This document shows, one piece after another, positions 25,440-38,200 of a stretch of DNA of 64,000 nt. The notes below the pieces were generated by a model. It was given only the letters and a program-made list of their open reading frames with translations. It ran no database searches and was not told where the DNA came from. The stretch comes from Lycorma delicatula (taxonomy: Eukaryota; Arthropoda; Insecta; Hemiptera; Fulgoridae): the NCBI RefSeq assembly GCF_047948215.1, contig NC_134461.1:90292245-90356244 (forward strand), read 5' to 3'. Position numbers and translations under genes: made by a program. Positions within the stretch are counted from its first letter, which is position 1; the number at the start of each line of letters is the position of its first letter.

Positions 25440-26310
25440 CAGATAGTGGAATAACTATCTGAGAAGAAAAAACAAAGATACTAAGATTTACTGTCAAAGA
25501 CATGTTATTTTGACAGAAATTGCAGATGAGTTAGAAGAAATACATACATGGATGGATTTACTGCTACTTGAATATAAATGAGAATACGAGTAAAATAAAG
25601 TTAACAAAATGTGACACAAAGGTGGATAATGAGGAATTAAATATTAAGTGATGGGATCAAGAAGTACTAGAATTGGGAGAATTTAGTTTTTACGTGATAA
25701 AATTACAGAGTAAATGAAATACTATACATATCAAAAGTAGATTGGAACATGAAGGACAGTTTTTTCATGCAGAAAAGAACTCTGGTAGTATTATATGCAG
25801 TTCTTAGAGTTAAAAAGAAATTTAAATTTTATTGTAATAAAACATAGGCATTAAAAAAAGGGAAAGTGATGGAAGAAAATAGAGAATAGAGCCTTTTGAA
25901 ATGTGGAGTTGAAAATTAGAAGGGTGGAGAATGTAATCAGAAGAATGTTGAAAATTAGGTAAGATGATAAAATTTGAAATAAGGAAATTTTTAAAAGAAA
26001 ACATAAATTAAGGGCAGAATCTTGTAGAGACAAACTAAGTTGGTGGGTCATGCATTAAGACATCCAGTTAATTTGGTCAAGAAGGGACTTGAAGGTAAAA
26101 ACAGTATACTAGGACAAAGATTGGAATATATGAAACTGATATTAGTGAATGTAAAATGTAGTAAATACGTTTCAGTAGATGAATGTTATTATTATTATCA
26201 TCATAACATATTATCCTATGTTTTAACCTTAAAAGATTAAGGTTAAAAGTTTGGGACAGACCAGAAAGGAATGGAGAATAAACATCAAACTGGTCAACTG
26301 ACTGATGACT
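25440..26310 (+). mobile_element. RTE-type LINE relic, C-terminal part of ORF2
   Basis: Plus-strand fragments follow the order of the ORF2 C-terminus: LEEIHTWMDLLLLEY-like sequence, then VDNEELNI, LGEFSFYVIKLQ, FFMQKRTLVVLYAV, KTWALKKG, ENRE. A 66-codon open stretch (26040-26237) begins MVGHALRHPVNLVKKGLEGK and contains QRLEYMKLILVNVKCSKYVS. It ends near PERNGE, where the family has an EWR motif. This is the best-preserved of four related fragments in the window. Stops and frame changes show that it is dead. It lies in the intron between exons D and E, beside the mariner relic. Confidence 0.75.
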
Positions 26311-26501
26311 TTTAACAAATTTAAAACAATGGTCTGAAGTAAAACAAACAGAATTAATTATCAGAAATCAACTCATTTAAGTAATAACAAAGTTTATGAT
26401 TGACTCTTTTAGTAAATTTAGCCATAAGAAGAGTTGTTTAAAACTTCACTGACTAACTTACAAGGTAATCCTATTAGGAATAAACAAACAATGAAGCTTA
26501 C

Positions 26502-26642
26502 TTGCTGAAGTAATATCCTATTAACATTAGGATTATCAGCTATCTTTCCAAAAATTAATCGGCCTAAACCAGATGTTACACCGACACAGAACACAAGATT
26601 TTTTCCATCATGACCAGGAAAATTATCCTCAACAAACTTTCC
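26502..26642 (-). CDS. SLC16/monocarboxylate-transporter family protein, exon D
   Basis: Exactly 47 codons sit between a long T tract plus CAG and a CAA|GTAAGC donor, in phase 0 at both ends. The exon encodes GKFVEDNFPGHDGKN, an extracellular-type loop. It continues with the eighth membrane segment LVFCVGVTSGLGRLIFGKIA and a DNPNVNRILLQQ loop. The G-LGRLIFGKIAD string is the second-half copy of the major-facilitator motif A and is typical of MCTs. Sequence past the donor drops to AT-rich noise, which supports the boundary. Confidence 0.93.
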
Positions 26643-26785
26643 CTGAAAAAAAAAAATTATTAATATAGTACTATGTGATATTCTTTTGTATTTCATGTTT
26701 ATATTATATAAATGAATTTAATTAAATTCTGAATTTAATTACATTACAAGTGAATTTACATTCTGCAAATATTAACTTCTCCCTA

Positions 26786-27728
26786 ATCAGTCTCAATGGC
26801 GGCTCATATATAGGCACTGTGGAACTGCAGCACCCCCTACTTTCACTTGATATTATTGATAACATTTAATATGCGTCCTTTTTTCTTCAATTCTTTCTTT
26901 ATACTTGTACAATATATAATCCTTAAGCTTAATGTCAGTAGCCATCCCCCAGTTTACGAAAAAGATACAAAAATCTTTGTATGGAACTGTCCGATCCACA
27001 GTTTCAACGGCATGGTTTTTGATGTGTACGTGTTTAGTGTTGGTGATGTTTGGCTGTTGTGTACATGTGCACACAGGAAGCTGCATGCAAGGGTGCAAGG
27101 AAGAGAGAGCACTGTCGCTCCTGCAGTGCCGACCCTGGCGTACTGGTGGAAATCAGCTTTTTTTTATTCTGTGTGTGTATGGAACATTCCTTATTTGTTC
27201 CCTTTTCTAATTTAGTCGGTGGAAGGAATATGAAAGTGGTTTAGTTGTTTTTTCAGTAGTGATCAGAAGATGGAAGAAAGCAAGGACTTTCTGATTGCCA
27301 AAATCATGTTGAAAGGGTGAAAGAGAAGGTAATTAGTAAAAACTAATTAGGTATTTTTTCTGTGTACATAGAAATTTAAATTAAGCAGCACTGGACTATA
27401 GTGTTTTTAAGCGGACATTTTATTAAGTTATTATCAAGTAATACTAAAAAATATTATCTGTATTGACATTTTATTATTTATCCAGTTAAACTGAAATGGT
27501 TTTTAAGCACAATGTGCTTACCATATATGTGTGTACCGTATTCTTGAATGTGATGAAATGTAGAATTAGATTATTATCCTGCTCCCACCTATTCTATTAG
27601 ATTCATTTTTTTTTTTGGTTCTTTTATTTTACAGAAAACTTTAACCATGGCCTTGAAAAGGCACAGAAAATAATTTTCTGGAGCAACACTCCCGCTAATT
27701 TTAGCTACGAGCCACCACTGATCAGTCT
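26786..27728 (+). mobile_element. Non-autonomous hAT transposon with 8-bp target duplication
   Basis: The element spans 26794-27720 (927 bp). It starts CAATGGCGGCTCATA and ends TACGAGCCACCACTG, giving imperfect 15-bp terminal inverted repeats (3 mismatches). It is flanked by a perfect 8-bp duplication ATCAGTCT (26786-26793 and 27721-27728). CA-starting termini and 8-bp duplications define the hAT superfamily. I see no transposase; ORFs of up to 122 codons inside are not hAT-like. The middle is less AT-rich than its surroundings. A reversed, end-truncated relative occupies about 61254-61995, roughly 80 percent identical by eye. The insertion lies in the transporter intron between exons C and D. 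Confidence 0.9.
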
Positions 27729-29310
27729 TCAATCACTTATGATTACCAATATGACACAGATTTTGGGTACTTTCTATTATAAGCAATGATACAAATCAGT
27801 GGATTGTCAAAATAATTCCTAACAGTCTAAATTAATATTTTCTAAGATTACTCTCTTTAGCATTTCACATCCCTTCTCTCTAGACACCTTTTCATGATTA
27901 ACCTCTTAATTTGCTAGTTTTTTGTTGTAGCAACTGTTAATTTAAATTTATGTAATAGCAACTATACTTGTCTTAAATGACAGAGTTTATGAGAGAGTTG
28001 AGCTCTTGAAATGAACAAATTTGCTCGATTGCTTCTAGTTATGATGAAGTTATTTACTAGTCAATACAAGTTTCTTTTTAGTGCTTCTGTTTTTATAACT
28101 ATACTGTTAAACAGTCTGTATAATTTATCCTTTAATTTATTAGAGCCTTGTTTAAAGAAGCAGCATATTAAATTAAATAATAAATAATTTTGCATTATTA
28201 ATATATTTTTAATTCACAACCAATTAGTCGCTTAATCAAAACTAATACTGTATAAATGGTTTAGTATTTTCATTGCTACTCGGAGCTCATAAGCGCAGCA
28301 AAATCTTCTGAAAAAATAGTCGTAGAAGCTTACTGAAGTAATTAAGATTAAAATAGTACACTATATTCTTTAATCCAATTTCATATGATCTGTTAATATT
28401 AATAACCTATGAAGTTTATATTCTGTTTTGAAACAGTGTGAACGTTTTTGTTAAGTTTTTTTTATTTTTTATTTAGTTCCAATACCCAGTTGACAAATTG
28501 CAACTTAAAATAAGTAAAATGTGTGTAAATTCTTTCCATTATAATTAGAAAATAAGAAACAAAACATTTTTATCAACCTATCTATATGATGGAATTTGCA
28601 ATGAAAAATAACAACAGGAGTAATGGAGTTTGTTGTTTGTGTTGTATTCTCTCATTTTCGTTCTCTATCTATTCTTGTACGTGAATTACTCTTTCTAAAT
28701 ATATTTCTCTCTTGTTCAATTTTTCACATACAGGAGGAGCAATTGTACAAAAAAATTAAGTATGTATAATGAAAGTAGATGATAATGATAATAATAATAA
28801 TGGGTAATGAGAAGAACCCCCTCCTAAAAACAAATTTTTTTGTAGAGCATTCAATGTTAAAAATTGTTATGCATGTACAAATGGCTAACTGCAGATTTTG
28901 AAATGTAGCTCATTTATATTTAAAATAGTTTATTCATTCTCACCTTTTAGTTAGGTGAATGGATTATCATCATTATTAATCTCTATTATTTAAGTTGTTT
29001 ATGACATAACATGAAAACAGTTCTGTTACACCAATTTAAATTATAATCACTTTTACTAACTGTTAATAATATTAATGTATTTTGACTCATTGGAATTCTG
29101 TTAACATTATGTTACTAGAACAACTGAGATAATATTGACGCGCTCAACTTCAAGCTGTAATTGATATTATGGACTGTTTATGACATAATAATCATGAATA
29201 AATAGGTATTTATTAATTCAGAAAAAAAAATTTAACAGAAAAAACTTAGTTGCTGAAACTACAATAAAAAATTATAAATAATTTATAAAAAAAGTTTTTT
29301 AAACACTTAC

Positions 29311-29509
29311 CAAATGCACATAAGGAACAAAATAACCAAATAATGCCAATGGTATGATGAATGCCCATGCTACATATCTTTTATTTCGCCAAATGCTTCT
29401 ATTAATTAGTGAATTAAATTTTTTCTTGCCATCAGATGCATCAGCTAATGGAATGGGTTTAAAAAGTAATGCACTTAACATAATTAGACACATACAAAAT
29501 GATAATACT
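29311..29509 (-). CDS. SLC16/monocarboxylate-transporter family protein, exon C
   Basis: This exon has 199 nt between TTTCCTTTTCAG and a strong TTG|GTAAGT donor. Its first base completes an Arg codon from exon B, and 66 codons follow. It holds the sixth membrane segment (VLSFCMCLIMLSALLF), then the long central cytosolic loop KPIPLADASDGKKKFNSL and SIWRNKRY. It ends with the seventh segment VAWAFIIPLALFGYFVPYVH. The loop is the usual variable hinge between the two six-helix halves, and the GYFVPYVHL phrase is characteristic of animal MCTs. Confidence 0.93.
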
Positions 29510-30719
29510 CTGAAAAGGAAATAAGACAAAACAAAAATAATTTTTAATTAAGTACTACTTTTTTAATTTCTGAATAAAAGCAAAATGTAAACATTTAAAT
29601 TAAATAGTTTTACAAAATTATTTTCACAGTAAGTCAGAGATAATTGTAAACACACAGCTAAAATAAGGTAATATGAAATAACTTTTAATTAAATAATTAT
29701 CCTTGAAAAATAAATAAAAAAGAGAATACTTCTACATAGAAGCAATAAAAAATATGCTATTTACAAGGTCTAGGCGGAGGTACCTTACAAGTAAATTCAG
29801 TTTTCCAGTCAAAATCTAAATATACTGAATTTGTTTTTATAGAGGACTGCCAAAGACACAGAGTAACACAATGTAGGATATAAATGTCTCAAATATATAG
29901 GTAGTGAATTGGAGAAAATAGCAATGAGCATATTACGCACAAGATATCAAACTTGTTTATCTTTGTTAAAAATTGTTTATATTAGAGTGGAGAATACTTT
30001 GAAGCTTTTATGTACCAAATTGAATTTGAATTAAAGTTTGGGTCTAAAACCAAATTAAATACTACAATAGATAGTTAAATATTGGGTTTAACTATCAAGA
30101 GATATTAGTTTTAAGTAAATTTCATACCTTACCAATCACTGCTGCCAACACATACATTTCATATCCCTTTATAATTATTCTGAATATTTATGCACTTTTA
30201 GAAATAGTTAATAAATAATATTTTATAGACAAACTAAAAAGAAAAAAAACACTTTTTAAAAAGTTAAACTTTAAAGTTTAACAAAGTAAATATTAAACTT
30301 TGATTTGTGTTTTGGGTGAACACATTTTGCATATTTTGCAGTTGTATGAACATCCACACACACATTCATTAAGGCACACTTTGTATGCAGTAATATCACA
30401 ATAATTAATAAATTAAGTAATTTCAGAATTATTCTGCAATGTTCACATCCATACTGAACTGCAAGAGTGAAAAAATTGATACATTTCAATACTGAATGAA
30501 ACATGTACATTCATAAAAGTGACATTTTTTTGTAGTTTTAAAGGATGGGCAATCAAAACAATTATTATAATGTAAAAACCAAAATATAAAAATCCTGGAA
30601 TAAAAATAAACAAAAACATACCAATACTCCATTTTCCAAAAAAGAAAAAAACAGTGGAAAAGGAATAACCATTACAATAAAAATTTGTATGCAGCAGCAT
30701 ACAGACAGACAGAGAATTC

Positions 30720-30824
30720 AATATGAATTTTTTTTTTTTGTCTTCAGTCATTTGACTGGTTTGATGCAGCTCTCCAAGATTCCCTATCTAGTGCTAGTCG
30801 TTTATGAATTTATAATATGAATTT
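30720..30824 (-). mobile_element. Short 5'-truncated retroposon with target duplication
   Basis: An insert (30731-30813) begins on the plus strand with a T run, so its poly(A) end lies at the left. It then carries GTCTTCAGTCATTTGACTGG and GATTCCCTATCTAGTGCTAG, a sequence I recall as a widespread arthropod repeat. AATATGAATTT flanks it on both sides (30720-30730 and 30814-30824). It lies in the intron between exons B and C. Confidence 0.7.
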
Positions 30825-32003
30825 AAGAAGACAGAATTCTCTGAGATGAAAACTTCACATAAAAATTAATCACTTCAAAACTTCAACTAAGAAAGGTAAG
30901 ATAGTTAAACTAAAAACAAAGATTCCAAAAAAACAATTTTATAAATATATAAACTGTAAATAATTTAGATAGAAGTATAAATGGCTTTCATCAGAACTGA
31001 GGGAAAATGATACTATAAAATAACACTAAAGTTCAGAATATTTTCTAACAGCAATGAAAAATTTTAAAAACTTCTCTATTTTGACCATACTATTACCCAG
31101 AAAACCAATGTCCCATAATATTCAAAATCAAGAGTACTGCAACAAACTGCTACAGAATGGTTATGCAGAAGGCAAATTAGAGCATCATCAGAAAACATGA
31201 GAAAATCATAAATAAATCTGTACCAAAAACATAAAAGGATGATTTCTTCATGGTTTTTATCTTATTCTTTATAAATTGTTAAACAAAAACAGATAACTCT
31301 TTTTCCACAAAACAAATTTTTCTCTTTTTGGTCACAATTATTTCAAATAATGACTTAAAAAATATACGGGTATATAATCAGAACCTATCGCATGTAAATG
31401 ATGATTGAATTTAGTGGTTAAATCAGCTTGTACATGACCAGATATTACTATAAGTCTAGATCGCGCAGAACTTAATGTGGATAATTTTGGTGCTAGGCAC
31501 CAAGTTAGATGTTTGCCCATCCTTAAATGCTACAACAGCATATGTTTTTTTATTAGTTAAAATTTAGTCATTAGTAAGGGTGGTGAATACTGCAAATTTA
31601 AGTGGTAATAAAGCTAGTTAAAAGAACAGTTATATATCTACTTTTTTTAAACATACAATTAAATTTTTAATTCTTTCAAACTCTTTTGTTATCTAAACTA
31701 AAATCAAAAACTCATTTTCTTAATACACACAGGTATCCTTTAGATTATATCTTTTGATTTATGTAATTTGAAACGTTCGTTCCTTTCTATGAGCATATTT
31801 TATCAGTGTTTAAATATCTGAGATTCAGGTATTAGGTATTATAAAGGAAATAATACAATAAAGTTATCAATCAACTGTAGTGTTTGAATAATTATATGTT
31901 TAAAATTAAAGAATCCTAAATACAACTTTAAACAAAGCATGTAAAATTAATTTCTCTGATCATTAAGATAGATACTTGAAAAAAAAGAAAGAAATTAGTT
32001 TAC

Positions 32004-32215
32004 CTCAGACAAATATTAAGACCAAAATTTTTAAGTAATGCATCAATAAAATATGGCATAACCATAGTAAAAGCTGAACTGCCAGCAGTTACAAAACCAT
32101 TCACAATTCCCATGTAACGTTGAAAATAATGACCTAAAATCACCAGTGAGGGTGTATAAGCTAATGATGCACCAATTCCAAACATTACACCATAAGTTAA
32201 AAATAGAGCTTCAAC
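32004..32215 (-). CDS. SLC16/monocarboxylate-transporter family protein, exon B
   Basis: This exon has 212 nt from a TTTTTAG acceptor to an AG|GTAAAC donor: 70 codons plus two bases of an Arg codon. It encodes the fourth and fifth membrane segments, VEALFLTYGVMFGIGASLAY and GFVTAGSSAFTMVMPYFIDA. Between them lies GHYFQRYMGIVNGFVTAGSS, a clear version of the MCT signature YFxKRRxLAxGxAxAGS. This motif is the strongest single piece of evidence for the family. The exon continues in phase 0 from exon A. Confidence 0.94.
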
Positions 32216-32456
32216 CTAAAAACAAAAAGAAAAAACTTTTTAATGTATTACAACAGTTAACTGATAATCATTTTCTAAGGATCTACAAATAATAAAACAC
32301 AGTGTAAACTCCAAAAAACTTTTAATTTAACTTTTTATACTAACAGCATAATAAGTCATTGGTCAGTTTCTCATAACAGCTTAAACAACTTTTAGGCTAG
32401 GATCTTGAAAATGTCTGAAAGAAGTTGGTGTCAAATATACAAGTGGTTTAAAATAT

Positions 32457-33800
32457 CAGAGAATTAAAAACGGACTTCACAAATTTAAGAGCATATAAAA
32501 ACTTATTGAGGTAACTTATAGATTCGGCTGAGGTCTTATTTCACAGAAAAACACAAAGTTTTTTACTCAACATTCACTTTAGTTTGATGTGGCTCCTATT
32601 TATAATGTGCCATACATATCACCAGAAATCAATTTCATTCCAGACTGTAGCCAGCAAGTCGGGCATTACCTCTGCAGCTGTGGCATTAATTCAAAGTCTT
32701 AGCTCAAGAAGATCAGTAGGCAAAGATGGTTCATAAACCTAATCTCTAATGAAAACCCACAAGAAAAAATCTAGCGGTGTCAAATCTGGGGAGCAAGGAG
32801 GCTATGCAATTGGACCTTCACGACCAATCCACCAACCTGGGAATTGAGTATCAAGAAAATTTCAGACCTCTAGGTGATAGTGAGGTGGTGCTCTGTCTTG
32901 CTGAAAGTAATGGCACCCATCTTTGTGATCATAGTCTAATTGAGGAATAAGAAAATTCTGATGCATGTCCAGATAAATGATACCATTTATAATTGCTTCC
33001 TGGAAGAAGAACAGTCTTTCTTCTTTCTATTTTGTGCTGTACAGTATTTGTTTGCTTAGGGCACAAAAAAAGTTAACCATAGGGCTATCATGAATGTGCT
33101 GCAAAATTTCATCAGTGTTTTTGCTACTCCATATTTGGCAGTTATGGGTGTTCACCTTGGCATTGATGTGAAATGTTGACTCATCACTAAAAATTATATT
33201 GCCTAAAAATGTATCTGCAATGTTATTCATCATTTCCACACAAAACTGCAGCGGAACAACTTTGTCATCAACTGTAATGTGTTGAACCATGATTAATTTT
33301 AATTGAATTCAAGTGCAATTGTTTAAGTAGATATGCAAAATGGTTGTTTGTGAAATGCCAATCTCACGTGATGCATGTTGAGTTGATTTTTTCAATTATA
33401 TGCAAAGCTTTCTCTAAGTTATTCCACAGGACTTCAGGGATGCGTGGATATCCTGGTGATTTTGTATATTTAACAGAATACCTGTCTCAACAAAAGTTTG
33501 AATAAATTGTATGCCTACTAGGAGGCTCCCTATTCTACTCTCTACAAAAATTACATTGAACTGCACTGTTGCTAAGTGCAAATCATGAAATCAAATTAAA
33601 TAGTGAGCACATTCTGCACTAGTAAATGAATCCATTTTTATAACACTGGTGGCCAAATTCGGTAATAATGATCTATGTGATCAAAATTTGATGTGTTTTG
33701 CAATGAAATGAGACCACAACCAAATATGTAAGTATGTAAGTTATTTAAATAGATTTTTTTATATGTCTTTAAATTTGTGAAGTACTTTTTGAATCACCAG
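32457..33800 (-). mobile_element. IS630-Tc1-mariner-type DNA transposon, decayed
   Basis: About 1.34 kb is bounded by imperfect terminal inverted repeats of about 45 bp, sharing ACTTCACAAATTTAA and CATATAAAAA (left 32457-32504, right 33755-33800). The minus strand encodes a broken transposase. Near 33200-33410 a HTH-like segment (STQHASREIGISQTTI) leads to FCVEMMNNIADTFLGN and IIFSDESTFHINAKVNTHNC with the first catalytic Asp. Then FQQDRAPPHYHLEV carries the second Asp, and PPCSPDLTPLDFFLW carries the third. Several stops interrupt it. The architecture matches the Tc3-like insect transposases whose database entries often carry a DUF4817-type N-terminus; 54226-55562 is a related but different family. 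It lies in the intron between exons A and B. Confidence 0.87.
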
Positions 33801-34167
33801 GAACATTTGAGAGATAGTGAAGTTGCTCAGAAACGTTTATTTTCTTCTTACTCTTGGATTCGGCATAGGGAGAACCATCTTCTACTTCTTTCAACTGCTG
33901 ATGTAAAATAGTAGTAATAACATGACAAAATACACAATGCTAAATAATATACTAATATTATACTGCTAAATATTAAAAAAAATTACATTAGGATAGAGCA
34001 AAGGACTTGAAGATGGAGTAAAACAATGAAAGAGCACTTTTAACGTTTACTACTAAGTACTGAATTTATGTATTCAATATGAAAAATTAATTTAAAATTC
34101 ACATTATACCAATGATTATATATTTTTTCTGCATTATACTGCTTGTTCACATATGTTCAATCCAATT

Positions 34168-34478
34168 AAAGGTAATGTAACCCACCATATTGGTCTAGTG
34201 GTGAATGCGTCTTCGCAAATCAAATGTTTTCAAAATCGAGAGTTCCAATATTCAAATTCTAGTAAAGGCAGTTACTTTTATATGGATTTGAATACTAGAT
34301 AGTGTTCTTTGGTGGTTAGGTTTCAATTAACCACACATCTCAGAAATGGTCAACCTGAGACTGTACAAGACTACACTTCACTCACACTCATACATATCAT
34401 CCTTATTCATCCTCTGAAATAATACCTGATGGTGAATCCCGGAGGCTAAACAGGGAAAAAAATGAAAGGTAATATAAC
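34168..34478 (+). mobile_element. tRNA-derived SINE (family 1) with target duplication
   Basis: The body (about 34182-34464) has the same A box (TTGGTCTAGTGGTGAATGCG) as the copy at 23514. It also has a B-box-like ATTCAAATTC and the tail GGAGGCTAAACAGGG. Flanks are AAAGGTAATGTAAC and AAAGGTAATATAAC (34168-34181, 34465-34478), one mismatch in 14. It lies in the intron upstream of exon B. Confidence 0.88.
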
Positions 34479-35124
34479 TTGAATTACAATTAAATTTACA
34501 CATTAAGAGATATATTTTTGTCACATCAGAGTTTAATTGTGTCATTATTGCATTTTTCATAGTTGAACGAACATTTGAGAGGAGGAGGGCTGGCTTGGCA
34601 GGAATGTAATTGCCAAATTGCATATACATAATACCTGTCATTCTCTCTTTCCACTCTCAAACAGCAAGGACAGACAGCAAGCAGAGAGAAATATCAAGCA
34701 ATTGGTTAATAGTCTGTAGTAATGATTGCATATGTGCATTAAACAGAAAAAAATACTCTTTATTTAAATACCCTTATTTTAAATCAAGAAACTCTTTTTA
34801 TTAACGTTTTTCATACAAAAAACATATAAATTAAAAAAAGTCTATAAGTTATTACAGGAATTTAAACTATTCCATTATGAACCTTAAACCTAATACAAGA
34901 TTTATATTATAGAACCTGTAAAAAACTTTGACAACATAATTAATTTTTTGAATAAGAAAATATTTATCATTAAATCTACTGCAAACTTTTTTCATTGAAA
35001 ATGCAATGTTTTAAATTACAGATGAAACAAATGTAAATAGAGCATATTCCATTTCATTTAACATTTTATTCAAAATAGTAAATATCAAACTGCTATTTTA
35101 TTGCACTTTTAATTTAATACTAAC

Positions 35125-35276
35125 CTTTTCATTAAAAAATGAAGACATAAATAGACCAGCAAAAGCAAATATACCGCCAATAAAAGTTGTCACTCTAATA
35201 CCAATCTTGTCTGTCAATATACCAGCAATTGGTGACAAAAAAAATGTTGTTCCAATTGTTAATGAACCGACAAGAG
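35125..35276 (-). CDS. SLC16/monocarboxylate-transporter family protein, exon A (most 5' exon found)
   Basis: This exon has 152 nt between TTTTTTTCAG and AAG|GTTAGT: two bases of a split codon (N-CT), then 50 codons. It encodes the second and third membrane segments, LVGSLTIGTTFFLSPIAG and VTTFIGGIFAFAGLFMSSFF. They are joined by ILTDKIGIR, the first-half major-facilitator motif A. Sequences of this form (LTDKIGIR-TTF-GG) are typical of insect MCTs. Together with the five downstream exons it gives 426 residues. Whole MCTs are usually about 450-700, so some 60-100 N-terminal residues are missing. I searched the minus strand from 35281 to 64000 for the GGWGW-type start motif and did not see it. 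Confidence 0.92.
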
Positions 35277-38200
35277 CTGAAAAAAATTGATTAATTTATT
35301 AATTGGGCAATTAAAAATGAATTAGTAGAAAGATTGAAAAAATATATATACATCTTAAGAATAAAGGCATTTTCAATGTACCAGATGAAATGTTCTACAA
35401 GTTTAGAACAGAACTGGCCTTTGTTTGTCATTTTAGCTAATCAACAAGTTGTGTAGTTGCAGATCTCTTTAAAATGGTAAGGTTCCTTGTTCTTCATGGA
35501 ATCAATTTAGATGAAGAACAAGAAGGATTCAAAATACTTATAATTTGAAGTAATCTGTGTGAGAAATTATTCAATAAAATACATTTTATTAAAAATCATT
35601 TGCAGGTCAACCACATTGATTTGAATGCTGAGTGTTTGCACTTGTTACTAAATGCATGCATGATACTTATGATTTTATAATCTTTAGTATATGCTATGCA
35701 ATATTAAAAATAGACTATAAAAAATATACATTACTACATTATTACACAAGTAACTACAAAAATGATACAAAAAAATAAAAACATTTTTATCGTACACATT
35801 TTTATCGTACACAAATTATTAAGATTGCCAATGAGAAAAATTAATGAAAATAATCTTTATGAAAATTTATCATTTCTGTTACTATTGAAATGTTACTATT
35901 ACTATTGAAAATATTACTATAAAAATAATAATAATAGTTTTCTTGTTCATATATTGTCACAAAATTACAAAGTTTTTATAATAATGATTGATATAGTTTA
36001 CAAATTTTTCACTAACATACAAACATGGAAATTAATCTATACAACATTTTACAATGTCAATATATATATGTTACCAAACTCTCCGATAATATAAATATAT
36101 TTTTAATCATTTTTTTAAAATTTTCCCTTCTGTATATGTTATTTTATATGGAAACCTATTATGTTGTAGTTGTTTTTCATGTTTTTATAAAGCAAGGGGA
36201 ACCACCAATATTTCTTAAACAGAGATTACTTTTTTAAATTAAAAACTATTATAAGAAAAATTCTAACTAATTAATCTTATTTGTTAATTATTTAATAATT
36301 TTTACAGTCTAGAATAACCAATAATGGACTATGTAGAAATCCAGCTTGATTCTTATAATATAATTATTCCTATTACCATTTATATTTATGTTCTGACAAT
36401 GTTTAATAAATAACATACTTTTATATTTAAACACAAATATACACATGTATGGAGAAAAAGTGTTAAAATATCTTTCTTAATACCTAATTGTATGTTTCTT
36501 AATTTATAAGTCATTCTTGTGTAGTTATCCCCACCCAATAATTTAGTCTCATTTTATAAGATGGGAAATATTAATCCATAATAAATATTATAAATAAAGG
36601 ATTATTTTTGACATGATAGCAATACTTTCTCTTAAATATATACTAATAATCTGGAAAGTAAAAATACTAATATACTAAATGATAACAATTTACAGTAAAA
36701 AAATCTCAGTAATACATCACTGAGAGACAGTTTAGGCTCCAACACATAATCAAACAAAAAAATTTTAAATAAATAACTAAATTTTATTAAACTACTCTAG
36801 CTTATCTTATTTTAGAAGCTTAATTATTAGACGATCAATTTTTTTTATATTTAATTTATGATTATACTTATCAAATGTCGATATTAATAATAATCAATGA
36901 AATGTAATTTGGTAGATTTATTTAATACTATTTCTAAATTATACCATATTATCTTTTTTTTAAATTGTTCTATTTTTTATACAAAATGTCTGTTTTAGCT
37001 ACTTCATAAATTATAATTTTCTGCAGCACAAATTAGAAAAAAAAACCATTTTTACACACCTAATTTTAAATGAAACAAAGAAATTTAAATAATTTAAAGA
37101 AATTTGAGAACAACCAAAAATTAAGTTATAATCTTCAATTAGTGAAATGTGAAAAATGTTGTTAACTTATGAACATTTATCGCTAACATAAATGTTGCAT
37201 TTAAAGAAACACCATAAGAATACATTCTTCTTAATTTCTAGAATACGACTAAATGTAAATTAAACAGATAAATTAAAAAACTGTTTTACCCAACTACATA
37301 TTGCATTGTAACAGCATCTTCTACTCCTCATATAAAGTACTACTGTCCAATAAGATAAATATAAGAGATTACTAATAAACACACACTACTTTGCACTAAT
37401 TTGGTTTATAATTATTTGTCCATGAATATAAAACAAAAATTATAGTATTGTTATTTTACTTCATTTTTTTGTTGACCTATATGATTTCATTTCATTATTG
37501 AAATAATTTTTCAAAGAAATTAAGAAAAAGTAAAGTAAAGTATTTTTTTTAAAAGCTTACTTTTTAATGTAACTTGGATTCATGCCTATAAAAAAAAATT
37601 CTTATATACTCAACAAAACAAAATCTATAATATCAACTGTGTAAACTAATCTTTTCTCACTGAGTTCATCGAGCATTCGAGCAATTTTGGACCAATAATT
37701 TTCCAGTTATTGGCCATTAATTTAAAAAAAAACTATTTCAGTTGGAAAAGATTATTTTAAAATGAATAAAAAACTTAGTATGTTTGTTTTGAGATTTAAA
37801 AGGTTACAAGTAGTACAAATAAAATACTTTTCTTCAGTTTTATGAAAACAAATTTCAGTAATAAAATAAAACTAAACAGTTTGAGAGAAAATTTATATAA
37901 ACTGACATTTTATACTGATTGGTATAGATCACTTCAGGAATTGGTTATGTGTACAACTCTATGGATAAAACAAAGAGCTGCCTCATGTTGCCTGGATGGA
38001 TTAAGGGAATCGTGGTAAAAACCTTGAGCAGAGCAGCATAATCAAATGCATAATCAATAACAAAATAATTAAAAATACTAACAAATAATATAATAGTAAG
38101 TTAAATATGTCAAGATACTAAATAAATTTAATAAATAACAGCTCACAAGGTGTTGATGAAAATGATTTGAGCATATATACCTTTACCTAAGTACACTTTA

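Noticed and set aside
26847..27215. 122-codon ORF and overlapping ORFs
   Set aside because: They lie inside the non-autonomous hAT. The corresponding frame in the second copy (61730-61942) matches only for the first 43 codons and then diverges, and nothing resembles a hAT transposase.
36525..36545. Candidate for the missing transporter start exon (reverse complement ATTGGGTGGGGAT)
   Set aside because: Gives only a Gly-Trp-Gly-like run with stops next to it and no membrane segment after it.
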